Notes under the pieces: generated by a model
The model's database searches: none
The model's input: the letters and a program-made list of their open reading frames with translations, nothing else
What the model was told of the DNA's origin: nothing
Translations under genes and position numbers: made by a program
Shown: positions 49,286 through 58,811 of the stretch, piece by piece
Numbering within the stretch: position 1 is the stretch's first letter
Layout of the letters: the number at the start of each line of letters is the position of its first letter
Origin: an uncultured Monoglobus sp.
GTDB taxonomy: Bacteria; Bacillota; Clostridia; Monoglobales; Monoglobaceae
DNA: 64,000 bases
Direction: 5' to 3'
NCBI GenBank assembly: GCA_947630135.1
Contig: CANRGH010000001.1
Span: forward strand, 62,001 to 126,000

Positions 49286-50395
49286 CTATTTCGCGGTCAA
49301 GCGTTTTACCTCGTTATATATTTCCTCGGTGGCCTTTGTGGTGCCCGCGCCTTTGGCGCAGCGGCGCATCTCGGCCAGCTTCTTTTTGTCGCGGGCGAGC
49401 TCGTCAATGACCGCGCCGAGACTTTCGGCGGTGAGCTCCTTTTCAAGAATGACTCTCGCGCCGCCCTCTTTTTCGACCGCGCGCGCGTTATGCTCCTGAT
49501 GATTGGCGGTCACATAGGGCGACGGCACCAAAATCGACGGCTTTCCCAAAGCGGTAAGCTCGCTCAAGGTGCTGGCCCCCGCGCGGCACACGACAAGGTC
49601 CGCGGCCGACATAACCACATCCATATCGTATATGTACTCGCTCACATCTATATCGGGACATTCGTCAGGGTCCACGCCGTTTTCCTTAAATCTGTCAAGT
49701 ACCGCTCCGTATTGCGAAAGCTTTCCGGTGCCCATTTTTATCTGATATTCCTTTTTGTCGGCGACGGAGCAGATCCAGTCGACCACGGCCCTGTTAAAGT
49801 CTCTCGCGCCCAGGCTGCCGCCGAAAAACACTATATACGGGCGGGGATCGAGCCCCAGTTTGCGGCGCGCGTCAAACGTCTCGGTCGAGAGGATCGACGG
49901 GCGCACCGGGTTGCCGGTGTATATCACATGTTTGGCGGACTTGATATAGTCCGCGGCAGGCTTCGCGCCTATCGCCACGGTGTCGACCTTTCCGGCAAGC
50001 AGCCGCGTGGTAACGCCCGGATAGGCGTTTGACTCGTGAATAAGCGTGGGAATTTTCATTCTTGATGCCGCAAGCAGCACCGGGCCGCAGACATAGCCTC
50101 CGGTGCCGATCACTATGTCGGGCTTAAACTCCTTGATTATCTTTTTTGAGGCCGCGTAGCTCGCGGGAAGCTCAAATATATTTTTAAAATTCTGCAAATT
50201 CAGGCTCCGCTCAAAGCCGTGAATTTTGATAAGCGAAAGCTTGTGGCCGAGCCGCGGAACGAGCTCCGCCTCAAGGCCCTCGGCGGTTCCCACAAAAGCG
50301 ATCTCGGTTTTTTCTCTGCCGCATATATAATTGGCGATGGCAAGAGCGGGATTGATGTGTCCCGCCGTGCCGCCGCCCGCAAACAAAATCTTCAT
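49286..50395 (-). CDS. murG: UDP-GlcNAc:lipid I N-acetylglucosaminyltransferase MurG
   Basis: A 369-residue GT28 peripheral membrane enzyme that converts lipid I to lipid II. The start MKILFAGGGTAGHINPALAI, then VIGTGGYVCGPVLLAASRMK, HESNAYPGVTTRLLAGKVDT, YTGNPVRPSIL, IVFFGGSLGARDFNRAV and VVCRAGASTLSELTALGKPS cover the donor and acceptor motifs. It begins three bases after the ftsW stop, with GAGAGGG in the end of ftsW as its ribosome binding site. An 87-base gap to murA has no clear promoter. Confidence 0.95.
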   Translation of the reverse strand: MKILFAGGGTAGHINPALAIANYICGREKTEIAFVGTAEGLEAELVPRLGHKLSLIKIHGFERSLNLQNFKNIFELPASYAASKKIIKEFKPDIVIGTGGYVCGPVLLAASRMKIPTLIHESNAYPGVTTRLLAGKVDTVAIGAKPAADYIKSAKHVIYTGNPVRPSILSTETFDARRKLGLDPRPYIVFFGGSLGARDFNRAVVDWICSVADKKEYQIKMGTGKLSQYGAVLDRFKENGVDPDECPDIDVSEYIYDMDVVMSAADLVVCRAGASTLSELTALGKPSILVPSPYVTANHQEHNARAVEKEGGARVILEKELTAESLGAVIDELARDKKKLAEMRRCAKGAGTTKATEEIYNEVKRLTAK

Positions 50396-50398
50396 AAT

Positions 50399-51661
50399 TT
50401 ACAGCACCCTCTCCTGTCTGGAAACATTAAGTATCATGCCGATCTCCGCCAAAGTCACAGCCAGCGCCGAACCGCCGTAGCTGAAGAACGGCAGCGGCAT
50501 TCCCGTGACCGGGAACGACGCCGAAACAACGCCGATATTTATCAGAGCCTGCACGCCGATCAAGCCGATGCAGCCCACAACTATCAACATTCCCAGCTTG
50601 TCGGGCGCCTTCTGCGCTATTTTTATGCCCCGAACCACAAGGCAGACAAACAGAGCGATGACAATGATCACTCCGACCCAGCCGAGCTCCTCGGCGAGAA
50701 CCGAGAAAATGAAGTCGTTGTGAGGCTCGGGAAGCGACATATATTTCTGTCTGCTCTGTCCGAAGCCCACTCCGAAAACGCCGCCCGAGCCCATAGCGTA
50801 GAGCGACTGCACTATCTGCCAGCCCGAGCCCTGTTTGTCGGCGAAAGGATCGGCAAAGGCGACGATACGCTGAAGCCTGTAGGGAGACTTGATAACAAGC
50901 GCTATTCCGCCCAGGATCGCGGGCACGCTCAGCACGGCGAAGTGTGAGATCTTAGCGCCCGCCGCGAACATCATAAGCATTCCGGTAAACACAATGAGTA
51001 TCGTGGCGCTGAAATGCGGCTCAAGCATAAGCAGGAAGGCCACCACCGCCAAAATCGCAAGGCACGGCAAAAAGCCTTTGCCGAATTTGCCTATATATTC
51101 CTTGTATGTGTCAAGGTACCACGCCACCATGATAATCGTCGCGAATTTCATAAACTCCGAAGGCTGAAATCCGAATATCCAGCGCGTGGCGCCGCCGGCC
51201 GTGGTTCCCACTCCGGGAACCAGAACCAGAATGAGCAAAAATATACCCACGCCGTAGAACAAGCCCGAAAATTTTGCCAAAAAATGATAATCTATCGACA
51301 TAAACGCTATCATCAGCGGCACGCCCAAGCCCAGTCCGAAAAATATCTGGCGCTTTACAAAATACATGCTGTCGCCGTCCTGGGCGGCGTACGCCCTCGA
51401 GCTGCTGGCGCTGTAGAGCATAACAAGACCGAAGGCCACGAGGATAAGAGTTATCAGCAAAAACTGATAATCAAACGCTCCCAGACGGACCTTCGTCTCG
51501 CCTATTCTCAAAAAGTTTTTGGCGGTCACGCGGACCCGCATCGGCCTATCGTCGGCCGCGGCGCGCCGACGGGTCTCGCCGTCTCCCGCGCGCCTCTCGT
51601 AATACCGATCGTTTCCGCCGTAATCGTTTCTTCTGTTTCTGCCGCTGTATCTTTCAGCCAA
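50399..51661 (-). CDS. ftsW: Lipid II polymerase FtsW (SEDS family)
   Basis: A 420-residue septal glycosyltransferase with about ten membrane helices. SEDS signatures: LVMLYSASSS, IDYHFLAKFSGLFYG, TRWIFGFQPSEFMKFATIIM, LMLEPHFSATILIVFTGM, LPEPHNDFIFSVLAEELGWV and FPVTGMPLPFFSYGGSALAV. The first 55 residues are a hydrophilic Arg/Tyr-rich extension (ERYSGRNRRNDYGGNDRYYE) that is not part of the conserved protein. The TTG at 51661 is taken as start, with GAGGTGATTTTA ahead; a GTG three codons upstream overlaps that site. SpoVE is the sporulation paralogue and cannot be fully excluded. Confidence 0.9.
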   Translation of the reverse strand: MAERYSGRNRRNDYGGNDRYYERRAGDGETRRRAAADDRPMRVRVTAKNFLRIGETKVRLGAFDYQFLLITLILVAFGLVMLYSASSSRAYAAQDGDSMYFVKRQIFFGLGLGVPLMIAFMSIDYHFLAKFSGLFYGVGIFLLILVLVPGVGTTAGGATRWIFGFQPSEFMKFATIIMVAWYLDTYKEYIGKFGKGFLPCLAILAVVAFLLMLEPHFSATILIVFTGMLMMFAAGAKISHFAVLSVPAILGGIALVIKSPYRLQRIVAFADPFADKQGSGWQIVQSLYAMGSGGVFGVGFGQSRQKYMSLPEPHNDFIFSVLAEELGWVGVIIVIALFVCLVVRGIKIAQKAPDKLGMLIVVGCIGLIGVQALINIGVVSASFPVTGMPLPFFSYGGSALAVTLAEIGMILNVSRQERVL

Positions 51662-51712
51662 TAAAATCACCTCATAAGGCCCGAAAGGGCCGTCTCAAAA
51701 TCCGGTTTTCTC

Positions 51713-52690
51713 CTAACCGAAGAAGTACATAAGCGCGCAAAGCGCGAGCGTTACAAGCGAGAACAGGCAAACGATCCTGACCTCGCTCCAGCCGCACATC
51801 TCAAAATGATGATGGATCGGAGACATTTTGAATATGCGCTTGCCCGTGAGCTTGAATGACGTCACCTGCATTATTACCGACAAGGTCTCGATCACATATA
51901 CCAATCCGACTATCAAAAGCGTTATCGGCTGACCCAGAATTATCGCCAGGCCGCACACCGCGCCGCCCAGAAACAGCGATCCGGTATCGCCCATGAACAC
52001 CTTCGCAGGCTTCCGGTTATAGAACAGAAATCCCGCGAGCGCGCCCGCCATAACCGCCGCAAACAGCGCCATCGCGCTGTTTTCAAACTTGATCGAGGTC
52101 AGCAGATAAAACAGCATGACAACCAGAGTCACGGTCGTTGCGAGTCCGTCAAGCCCGTCGGTCAGGTTAACGCTGTTGACCGTGGCAAGCATAACGAAAA
52201 TTATAAACGGGATATAGAACCAGCTCAGGTCGATATTGATCTCTGTGAAGGGCAGGTCGATCACGGTGCCCGCGTCGCTGAACAGCGCCACAAACGTGGC
52301 GAAGATCAAGGCCGCGAGAAACTGAAGGCTGAATTTCTGCGCCGCGGTGAGGCCCAAATTCCGCTTTTTCACAACCTTTATATAATCGTCGACAAATCCG
52401 ATAAGGCCGAAGGCCAGCGACAACAGCACAACAAGCAGAAGGTCGATAAATCCGCCGCTGTCCTTCCCGGCGATCAAGCCCCAGAGGCAGGTAATAACGA
52501 GCGACGCGGCGGACGCGGCGATAAAAATTATTCCGCCCATGGTCGGGGTCCCGGCCTTGCTCGCGTGCCACGCCGGGCCTATCTCTCTTATTTCCTGTCC
52601 GAATTTAAGCCGTCTCAGCATCGGGATTACGCACATTCCCAGACTGAGCGACAGAATAAACGCTATTACGCATCCAACAATGTAATACAT
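51713..52690 (-). CDS. mraY: Phospho-N-acetylmuramoyl-pentapeptide transferase MraY
   Basis: A 325-residue polytopic membrane enzyme making lipid I from UDP-MurNAc-pentapeptide and undecaprenyl phosphate. KAGTPTMGGIIFIAA, FVDDYIKVVKKRNLGLTAAQ (the Mg-binding DDY), NSVNLTDGLDGLATTVT, FMGDTGSLFLGGAV and MSPIHHHFEMCGWSEVRIV are the family motifs, including the HHH loop. The ATG at 52690 follows GGGAGAGAGGCG; six extra upstream residues are excluded. It sits between murF and ftsW. Confidence 0.96.
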   Translation of the reverse strand: MYYIVGCVIAFILSLSLGMCVIPMLRRLKFGQEIREIGPAWHASKAGTPTMGGIIFIAASAASLVITCLWGLIAGKDSGGFIDLLLVVLLSLAFGLIGFVDDYIKVVKKRNLGLTAAQKFSLQFLAALIFATFVALFSDAGTVIDLPFTEINIDLSWFYIPFIIFVMLATVNSVNLTDGLDGLATTVTLVVMLFYLLTSIKFENSAMALFAAVMAGALAGFLFYNRKPAKVFMGDTGSLFLGGAVCGLAIILGQPITLLIVGLVYVIETLSVIMQVTSFKLTGKRIFKMSPIHHHFEMCGWSEVRIVCLFSLVTLALCALMYFFG

Positions 52691-52743
52691 ACGCCTCTCT
52701 CCCGTCAAATATATTTTCGCGGCACAAGCGCCGCCGTTTTGTC

Positions 52744-54144
52744 TTAAATCTTTTCCGCCATCTCATCAAGGGCGTTCACTATCGTCTCAAGACGCATACC
52801 CCGCGAGCCCTTGACCCAGATAACGTCGCCGTCTCTTATTATTGAGCCGAGCTTTTTTGCCGCCTCGGCGCCGGAGCCGAACATATGTATATCATCCCTG
52901 TTCATTCCTCCGTCCGCCGCTCCGCGGGCTATGTTTTCGGCCATTTCTCCGATAGTCACAAGGCAGTCGACTTTGCCCGCGCACATAAGACCCACGTCGT
53001 AATGGGCCTTAGGCGCCTTGTCGCCGAGCTCCAGCATATCGCCGAGAAACGCCACCTTGCGGGAGCGCTTTCCGTTATCCGAGGCGGTGAGCTCAAGCAC
53101 GCTTATTCCGGACCTCATAGAGTCCGGACACGCGTTATAGCAGTCGTTGATCACGGTAAATCTGTCATATTTCCTTGTCTCCTGGCGGTTGTTCTCGGGC
53201 TCAAACGCGCGCACTCCCTTTATCATCTTTTCCGGTCTTACGTCGTAGCGGTAGCCGACTAAGATAGCCGCGAGCGCATTGTAAATATGGTGAATGCCCG
53301 GAACTCCTATTTCAAATCTGTAATCCTGCCCGTCAATTCTGACCGTAAACTCGCTTCCCGTGGAATAAAGCTTTATATCGGTCGCAATAACGTCGCAGGC
53401 CTTGTTTTCAATTCCGTAATAGAGCGTTTCGTAATCAAGCTCGCCGTTTTTTGACCAAAGCAGATCGTTGTCTCCGTTTAAAATCACGGTTCCGTCGGAC
53501 GGCAGGCCCTCCAGAATTTCAAGCTTTGCCTTCAAGATACCCTCGCGGCTCCCCAGATTTTCGATATGGGAAATGCCTATATTCGTTATAACAGCGGTGT
53601 CGGGACGGACGGTTCTTGTGAGCCTTGAGATCTCGCCGAAATGGTTCATTCCCATTTCAATAACAGCCGCCTCATGATCGTCGCTCAGTCTGAACAGAGT
53701 CAGCGGAACTCCGATTTCGTTGTTGTAGTTATTCTCGGTCTTTAAAGTATTGTATTCACGGCTCATGACCGACGCGATCATTGCCTTGGTCGAGGTCTTG
53801 CCGACGCTGCCCGTAATGCCGACGATCGGAATATTGAACTGGTCGCGGTAATACGCGCCGATGTCAAGCAGGGCCTTATAGGTATCGTCAACGGCGACTG
53901 TGGGCAGCGAGCCGAAATCGCCCTCGCCCTTTTCGACCACGCAGCACACCGCGCCGCGCTCCACCGCGTCTTTTACAAATCTGTGGCCGTTGTTGTTCTC
54001 GCCTCTTAAGGCGACAAAGACCGCGCCCTCGTCAACCTCGCGGTTGTCTCTCACCACATTTTTTACTATCTCGTCACCGCTTAAATTGCGGATCTCCCCA
54101 TTCGCCGCCTTTGCCAAGGCGTTTATATTCATGCACCATTTCAT
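52744..54144 (-). CDS. murF: UDP-MurNAc-tripeptide:D-Ala-D-Ala ligase MurF
   Basis: A 466-residue ATP-dependent Mur ligase adding D-Ala-D-Ala to the UDP-MurNAc-tripeptide. Its domains run in the usual order: uridine-binding (1-90), ATP-binding with GITGSVGKTSTKAMIASVMS and NNYNNEIGVPLTLF, EMGMNHFGEISRLTRTVRPD, NGDNDLLW, and the C-terminal domain with VINDCYNACPDSMRSGISVL and AFLGDMLELG. TAGGAGGGAGTTTC precedes the ATG. It is 28 bases downstream of murE. Confidence 0.95.
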   Translation of the reverse strand: MKWCMNINALAKAANGEIRNLSGDEIVKNVVRDNREVDEGAVFVALRGENNNGHRFVKDAVERGAVCCVVEKGEGDFGSLPTVAVDDTYKALLDIGAYYRDQFNIPIVGITGSVGKTSTKAMIASVMSREYNTLKTENNYNNEIGVPLTLFRLSDDHEAAVIEMGMNHFGEISRLTRTVRPDTAVITNIGISHIENLGSREGILKAKLEILEGLPSDGTVILNGDNDLLWSKNGELDYETLYYGIENKACDVIATDIKLYSTGSEFTVRIDGQDYRFEIGVPGIHHIYNALAAILVGYRYDVRPEKMIKGVRAFEPENNRQETRKYDRFTVINDCYNACPDSMRSGISVLELTASDNGKRSRKVAFLGDMLELGDKAPKAHYDVGLMCAGKVDCLVTIGEMAENIARGAADGGMNRDDIHMFGSGAEAAKKLGSIIRDGDVIWVKGSRGMRLETIVNALDEMAEKI

Positions 54145-54171
54145 GAAACTCCCTCCTAACTTATCGCGCGC

Positions 54172-55617
54172 TCAGCAGCCCAACAGCTTTGTCACGATCT
54201 CGCGCTCGTCAAACTTTATCGTGTTTGTGCCCAATATCTGATATGTCTCGTGGCCCTTGCCGGCCAGTAATATTATATCATCTTTTTGAGCGTGGTCAAG
54301 CGCGTATTCTATCGCCTCAAACCTGTTGGTGATAACAACATGCTCGCAGCCGGTCTCTTTGACTCCTTCGACCACCTGCTCGATTATCTTGTCGGGGTCC
54401 TCGGTGCGCGGGTTGTCGCTTGTGACAACGCAGAAATCCGACAGCTCTCCGGCAATTTTGCCCATTTTGGGCCGCTTGCCCGCGTCGCGGTCGCCGCCGC
54501 AGCCGAACAGCGTCACAACTCTGCCCTTCGCGAAGCCGCGGATGGCGTTGATAACGTTAAGCAGTCCGTCCGGAGTGTGCGCGTAGTCGATAATGACCGT
54601 ATAATCCGTGCCCGGAGTTTTTACTATCTCTATTCTTCCTTTGACACCGTGGGCGCTGTGAATTCCCTCGATCGCGTCTTTGAGCGAGATGCCGTCCGCC
54701 AGACAGCAGCCGATCGCGGTCATCGCGTTATACACCGAAAACCTTCCGGGTATCGCGAGCTCGACCCTTCCGCTCTCGCCGCGGAAGCTTATGTCAAAGT
54801 CGACCCCGCTGCCGTGCAGCTCGATATTCTCCGCCTTAAGGTCGCAGTCGCTGTCAATGCCGTAGGTTATTACCTCGTCGCACTTTTCGTTTTCAAGCAA
54901 AAATCCGCTTCCGCTGTCATCGGTGTTTATCACGCCGGCTTTGCAGATGTTAAAGAGTATGCTTTTCGCGGCGAGATATTCCTCCATGGTCTTATGAAAG
55001 TCCAAATGGTCCTGCGTTATGTTCGTGAACGCGCCCACGTCAAACTCGCAGACCGTCACGCGGTCGAGCGCGAGGGCGTGAGACGACACTTCCATTACCA
55101 CATAGTCAACATTGTGGTTTGCGATCTCGTTAAAAAGCTCCATGAGCTCAAGCGAGTCGGGCGTTGTTCTTGCCGCGGGAAGGACCATGTCGCCGATCAT
55201 ATTCTGATTGGTGCCGATCAAACCCACCTTTTTGCCCAGATGCTCAAGGATCGCCTTTATAAGATATGTGGTGGTCGTCTTGCCGTTGGTGCCGGTTATT
55301 CCGATAAGCTTAAACTTTCGGTACGGATAGTCATACCACACCGCGGCTATCTCTCCCATGGCCCTGCGCGTGTTTTCAACGATCACGCACGGCACATCCA
55401 CCGTCGGCAGGTCATGCTCGGCGACGACCGCCACGGCGCCGCTTTCAACCGCGGCCTTGGCAAACTTGTGTCCGTCGACCGAAAAGCCCGTTATGCAGAC
55501 AAACAGGTACCCCGGCTTCACCTTTCTTGAATCATAGGCGATGCCGCTGATCTTTATTCCTCCGCCGCCGGAATATTTTTTCACGTTTACATTTTTAAGC
55601 AAATCCGATAAAGTCAC
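54172..55617 (-). CDS. murE: UDP-MurNAc-Ala-Glu:meso-diaminopimelate ligase MurE
   Basis: A 481-residue Mur ligase. GITGTNGKTTTTYLIKAILE (P-loop), ARTTPDSLELMELFNEI, YVVMEVSSHALALDRV, FTNITQDHLDFHKTMEEY and DYAHTPDGLLNVINAI are all present. The substrate-specifying motif reads TSDNPRTEDPDKII; DNPR is the meso-diaminopimelate form, where lysine-adding enzymes have a different motif. The peptidoglycan is therefore expected to be mDAP type. It is 37 bases after the PBP gene. Confidence 0.95.
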   Translation of the reverse strand: MTLSDLLKNVNVKKYSGGGGIKISGIAYDSRKVKPGYLFVCITGFSVDGHKFAKAAVESGAVAVVAEHDLPTVDVPCVIVENTRRAMGEIAAVWYDYPYRKFKLIGITGTNGKTTTTYLIKAILEHLGKKVGLIGTNQNMIGDMVLPAARTTPDSLELMELFNEIANHNVDYVVMEVSSHALALDRVTVCEFDVGAFTNITQDHLDFHKTMEEYLAAKSILFNICKAGVINTDDSGSGFLLENEKCDEVITYGIDSDCDLKAENIELHGSGVDFDISFRGESGRVELAIPGRFSVYNAMTAIGCCLADGISLKDAIEGIHSAHGVKGRIEIVKTPGTDYTVIIDYAHTPDGLLNVINAIRGFAKGRVVTLFGCGGDRDAGKRPKMGKIAGELSDFCVVTSDNPRTEDPDKIIEQVVEGVKETGCEHVVITNRFEAIEYALDHAQKDDIILLAGKGHETYQILGTNTIKFDEREIVTKLLGC

Positions 55618-55654
55618 AGATTTAACCCCCTTTATGTTTATCTCTCAGTATGTG

Positions 55655-57901
55655 TTAATCGTTGGTAGTCTCGGACTCGTCGTACCTGAAGCTCAAGGTC
55701 ACGACCGTTCCCGGCTCGACCATGGTACCCTCGACAGGCGACTGTCCGATGCAGGTGGCGTTCTTGCCGTATTTCGACACGCCCTTGATACGCGCGTTGA
55801 GGCCGTTGTCCTCAAGAGTTGTGTTGGCCGACGCCGGAGTTTCGCCCACAACGTTCGGAACCGCAACGGTCCTCTCTGCCCCGCCGCCCTCGGTATACAC
55901 AACGACAGTGCTGCCCTGCGTCACCTTGGTATGGGCTTTGGGTATCTGGTCGGTGACGGTGCCGCCGCTTCCGCTTACCTTGACATTAAGGCCGCTCTCG
56001 TCAAGAGCAATGCCCGCCTCCGCGTCGGTCATGCCGGCCACATCCGGAACTTCAACATCGATATATTCTTCCTCGTCCGAATTATACATCGGCTCAACGC
56101 CCAGATACTGGAGCGTCTCGCCCAGAATATCTCTGACAACGGGCGCGGCGATCTGTCCGCCGTAATATGAGTCGCCGTTCGGCTCGTCAAGAATTACAAG
56201 GCAGAGGACCTTCGGATCGTCCGCCGGGGCGAAGCCGATAAACGAGGCGATATGTTTGCCGTTTCCTCTGGGTATCTTCTCCGAGGTACCGGTCTTGCCT
56301 GCAATTCTGTAGCCCGCGAGATAGGCGTTTTTGCCGCCGCCCTCGGAAACGACCGACTCGAGTATTTTGCACATTTCGTCGCTGGTCTGCTTTGAGATCA
56401 CCTGCCGAACCACCTCGGGCTCGGTGCTTTCAACAATGCCCATATCGGAATTGACTATCTGCTTCACGATATGCGGCTTCATCAGCGTGCCGCCGTTTGC
56501 GACCGCGCTCACGGCCGCCGCCATCTGGAGCGGCGTCACGGTTATCGACTGGCCGAATGACTCGGTGGCAAGGTCAACGTCGCTCATGTTCTCGTCATAG
56601 CCCGTGCCCGTCGCCTCGCCGGGAATTTCGATCCCGGTTTTGCTCAAAAATCCGAAGGCCTTGACGCCGTCCACAAATCTTTTCTTGCCTATCTTCTGGC
56701 CTATCTGAATGAACGCGGGGTTGCAGGAGTTCTGAACCGCCTGCGCGAAGTCCTGGGTTCCGTGTCCGGAGTGATTGGAGCAGCTTATGTTTCTGTCCGC
56801 CACCTGATATGAGCCGCCGCAGGTAAACGTGTCGGTCAGCGCGCAGGCGCGCGTCTCAAGCGCCAAAGACGCCGTGACCGACTTAAACGTTGAGCCGGGC
56901 TCATATGAGTCCACGACCGCCTTGTTGCGCCGCACGGTCTGCATTACCTCTCCCAGCTTTTCATTATACTCCACGCCGTCAAGCTTTTCAAGCTCTTCGT
57001 CAATATCCGGATATTTTTCCCTTATCGAGTCGGTTATCTCAAACGGCTCGTTCAGATCATAATCGGGCTCGGTGCACATCGCCAGAATTTCGGCGGTGTT
57101 CACATCCATAACTATCGCCGCCGCGCCCTCGCCCAGATTATTGTCGGCGGCCGCCGCCTCGAGGTTTTTCTGAGCGTAGTTCTGTATCGTCTCGTCAATG
57201 GTGAGCACAACGCTGTTGCCGTCCTGAGCCGCGATGTAGTTCTCATATCCGCTGTTGCTCTCAAGGCCGGTGGACTGCTGCGCCGAGACGACCCTGCCGG
57301 GAACGCCGCTGAGCTCGTCGTCGTATATGCTCTCAATTCCCTCAAGTCCCTGATTGTCGGTGCCGCAGAAGCCTATGACCTGCGCCGCGAAATTGTTGTA
57401 GGGATAATAACGCTTGACGTCCTCGGTAAACACAACTCCGCCAAGCTTCACGGAATTTACATACTCCCTCAAAGTATCGGCGGTTTCCTTATCCACCTTC
57501 TTTTTAAGCGTCTCACTCTGGACATGCTTTAAAATCTTATCCTTGACCGTCTCCATGTCCATTCCGAGGATGTCGCCGATGCTCTTCGCGACCATATCGG
57601 TGTTCAGCGCGTTATCCTCGATCGAGGTCCTAACCATATCGGGACTTATGCTGATCGACTCGACGGTTATATTTGAGGCTAAAATCTTGTAATTTCTGTC
57701 GTATATGCTGCCGCGCTTGGCGCTGACCGTATTGTCGCTTGTCTGCTGATCGAGAGCCTGACGCGACAGATCTCTGCCGCGCACGATCTGGATCCAGCCG
57801 ACGCGCAGGCAGAGCGCGGCCATAAGAAACGTAAATACAGCGGCGATAAATATCAGCCTGCCGTTCGTTCCCGTTTTCTTTTTTGCCCTTTTTTTCGCCA
57901 T
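55655..57901 (-). CDS. pbpB: Septal class B penicillin-binding protein with two PASTA domains
   Basis: A 748-residue transpeptidase with a cytoplasmic Lys/Arg tail, one membrane helix (about 15-36), a dimerisation domain (RGSIYDRNYKILASN) and a transpeptidase domain. The latter has SxxK in SYEPGSTFKSVTASLALE (337-340), SCN (392-394) and KTGT (536-539). Two PASTA domains (about 612-680 and 683-742) close it. It cross-links septal peptidoglycan with FtsW. Two PASTA repeats favour the vegetative PBP2B over sporulation SpoVD, but clostridial dcw members carry both names, so the symbol is tentative. GGAGGAAAGAAT precedes the ATG. Confidence 0.9.
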   Translation of the reverse strand: MAKKRAKKKTGTNGRLIFIAAVFTFLMAALCLRVGWIQIVRGRDLSRQALDQQTSDNTVSAKRGSIYDRNYKILASNITVESISISPDMVRTSIEDNALNTDMVAKSIGDILGMDMETVKDKILKHVQSETLKKKVDKETADTLREYVNSVKLGGVVFTEDVKRYYPYNNFAAQVIGFCGTDNQGLEGIESIYDDELSGVPGRVVSAQQSTGLESNSGYENYIAAQDGNSVVLTIDETIQNYAQKNLEAAAADNNLGEGAAAIVMDVNTAEILAMCTEPDYDLNEPFEITDSIREKYPDIDEELEKLDGVEYNEKLGEVMQTVRRNKAVVDSYEPGSTFKSVTASLALETRACALTDTFTCGGSYQVADRNISCSNHSGHGTQDFAQAVQNSCNPAFIQIGQKIGKKRFVDGVKAFGFLSKTGIEIPGEATGTGYDENMSDVDLATESFGQSITVTPLQMAAAVSAVANGGTLMKPHIVKQIVNSDMGIVESTEPEVVRQVISKQTSDEMCKILESVVSEGGGKNAYLAGYRIAGKTGTSEKIPRGNGKHIASFIGFAPADDPKVLCLVILDEPNGDSYYGGQIAAPVVRDILGETLQYLGVEPMYNSDEEEYIDVEVPDVAGMTDAEAGIALDESGLNVKVSGSGGTVTDQIPKAHTKVTQGSTVVVYTEGGGAERTVAVPNVVGETPASANTTLEDNGLNARIKGVSKYGKNATCIGQSPVEGTMVEPGTVVTLSFRYDESETTND

Positions 57902-58019
57902 ATTCTTTCCTCCATAAATCCAACAAGGCGACCCTGCGCGGCCGCCATTCTCTGTGGAAAGTTTATTTCAAGATCCGTAACTTTAGAACAGTTTTTCAGC
58001 CGTGTGCCCGCCGCGCGGT

Positions 58020-58787
58020 TTATTTGGATGGTTTCACAACCTCGTCGCCGGCTCCCATATCAATATAGAATATCTGAGATGAGTCGGGATTTACCATTCC
58101 CAGCCTGTTTTTGGCAAACGTCTCCAAATTGCCCAATTCGATCGAACGGTCGATATTCGACTGAACGGCCTCGTTCGTCACAATTATTCCGCTGAGCTCG
58201 CTGTTTAAGCTCTCGATCTGTCTGTTCTTTCCGAATATCGCCGTCTGCCTGTATATCAATACCGCGCTCATCAGGAAAACAAGCGCGATAACGCCAATCG
58301 CCTTAAGTCTTGATCTGACCTTCCGCTTGTTGGCCAGACACTCCTCGCGGGTGATGATCTTCCGCTCGGGCGCGGGCGCCGTGCGCGTCGGACGCTCCGG
58401 AGCCACATATCCCCGCTCCGCGGGCGCCGCAGGATAGGCGCCGTATGATCTCGGTTCCGCGGTCCTGTAGGCGGTTCTGTCGTATGTTCCCGGCTGCGCG
58501 GTCCTGTAGGCGGTTCTGTCATATGCGCCGCGGGCCGACGTCCTGTACGCGTCATAATAGCCCGCCCCGCCCAAATCCGGGCGCCGGGTCTGACGCGCGT
58601 CTCTTGCAGACGCGTATACGCGCGGATCGTTATATGATCCGCCGTAATATGTTCCGTTATAATTGTTTCCGCGATCCGTCGGGCGGTACTGACGCGCCGT
58701 CCGATTTTCGGCTCTCAGATTCACGTTCCGCCGCGGCGAGGCCTGTCTGCCGCTTGTTCCTCTCTGCTTGGTCGGCACCTTACCCAT
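58020..58787 (-). CDS. ftsL: FtsL-like septum protein with a long basic disordered N-terminus
   Basis: A 255-residue bitopic protein. The first 155 residues are disordered, Arg/Tyr/Ala-rich and without acid, and include tandem copies of (A/T)YDRTAYRTA(Q/E)P. One membrane helix (about 165-185, AIGVIALVFLMSAVLIYRQT) and a short extracytoplasmic coiled coil (QIESLNSELSGIIVTNEAVQ, SIELGNLETFAKNRLGMVNP) follow. The coiled coil and position between rsmH and the PBP identify FtsL; ordinary FtsL is near 110 residues. The start is uncertain: ATG 58787 is very close to AAAGGG, while a GTG three codons on has better spacing. Confidence 0.8.
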   Translation of the reverse strand: MGKVPTKQRGTSGRQASPRRNVNLRAENRTARQYRPTDRGNNYNGTYYGGSYNDPRVYASARDARQTRRPDLGGAGYYDAYRTSARGAYDRTAYRTAQPGTYDRTAYRTAEPRSYGAYPAAPAERGYVAPERPTRTAPAPERKIITREECLANKRKVRSRLKAIGVIALVFLMSAVLIYRQTAIFGKNRQIESLNSELSGIIVTNEAVQSNIDRSIELGNLETFAKNRLGMVNPDSSQIFYIDMGAGDEVVKPSK

Positions 58788-58811
58788 CCCTTTCGTTAAA
58801 ATTCCTTCTGT

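Noticed and set aside
54286..55530. A 414-residue plus-strand open frame inside murE
   Set aside because: Shadow of a GC-rich coding frame; murE has full motifs on the other strand and no ribosome binding site supports this one.
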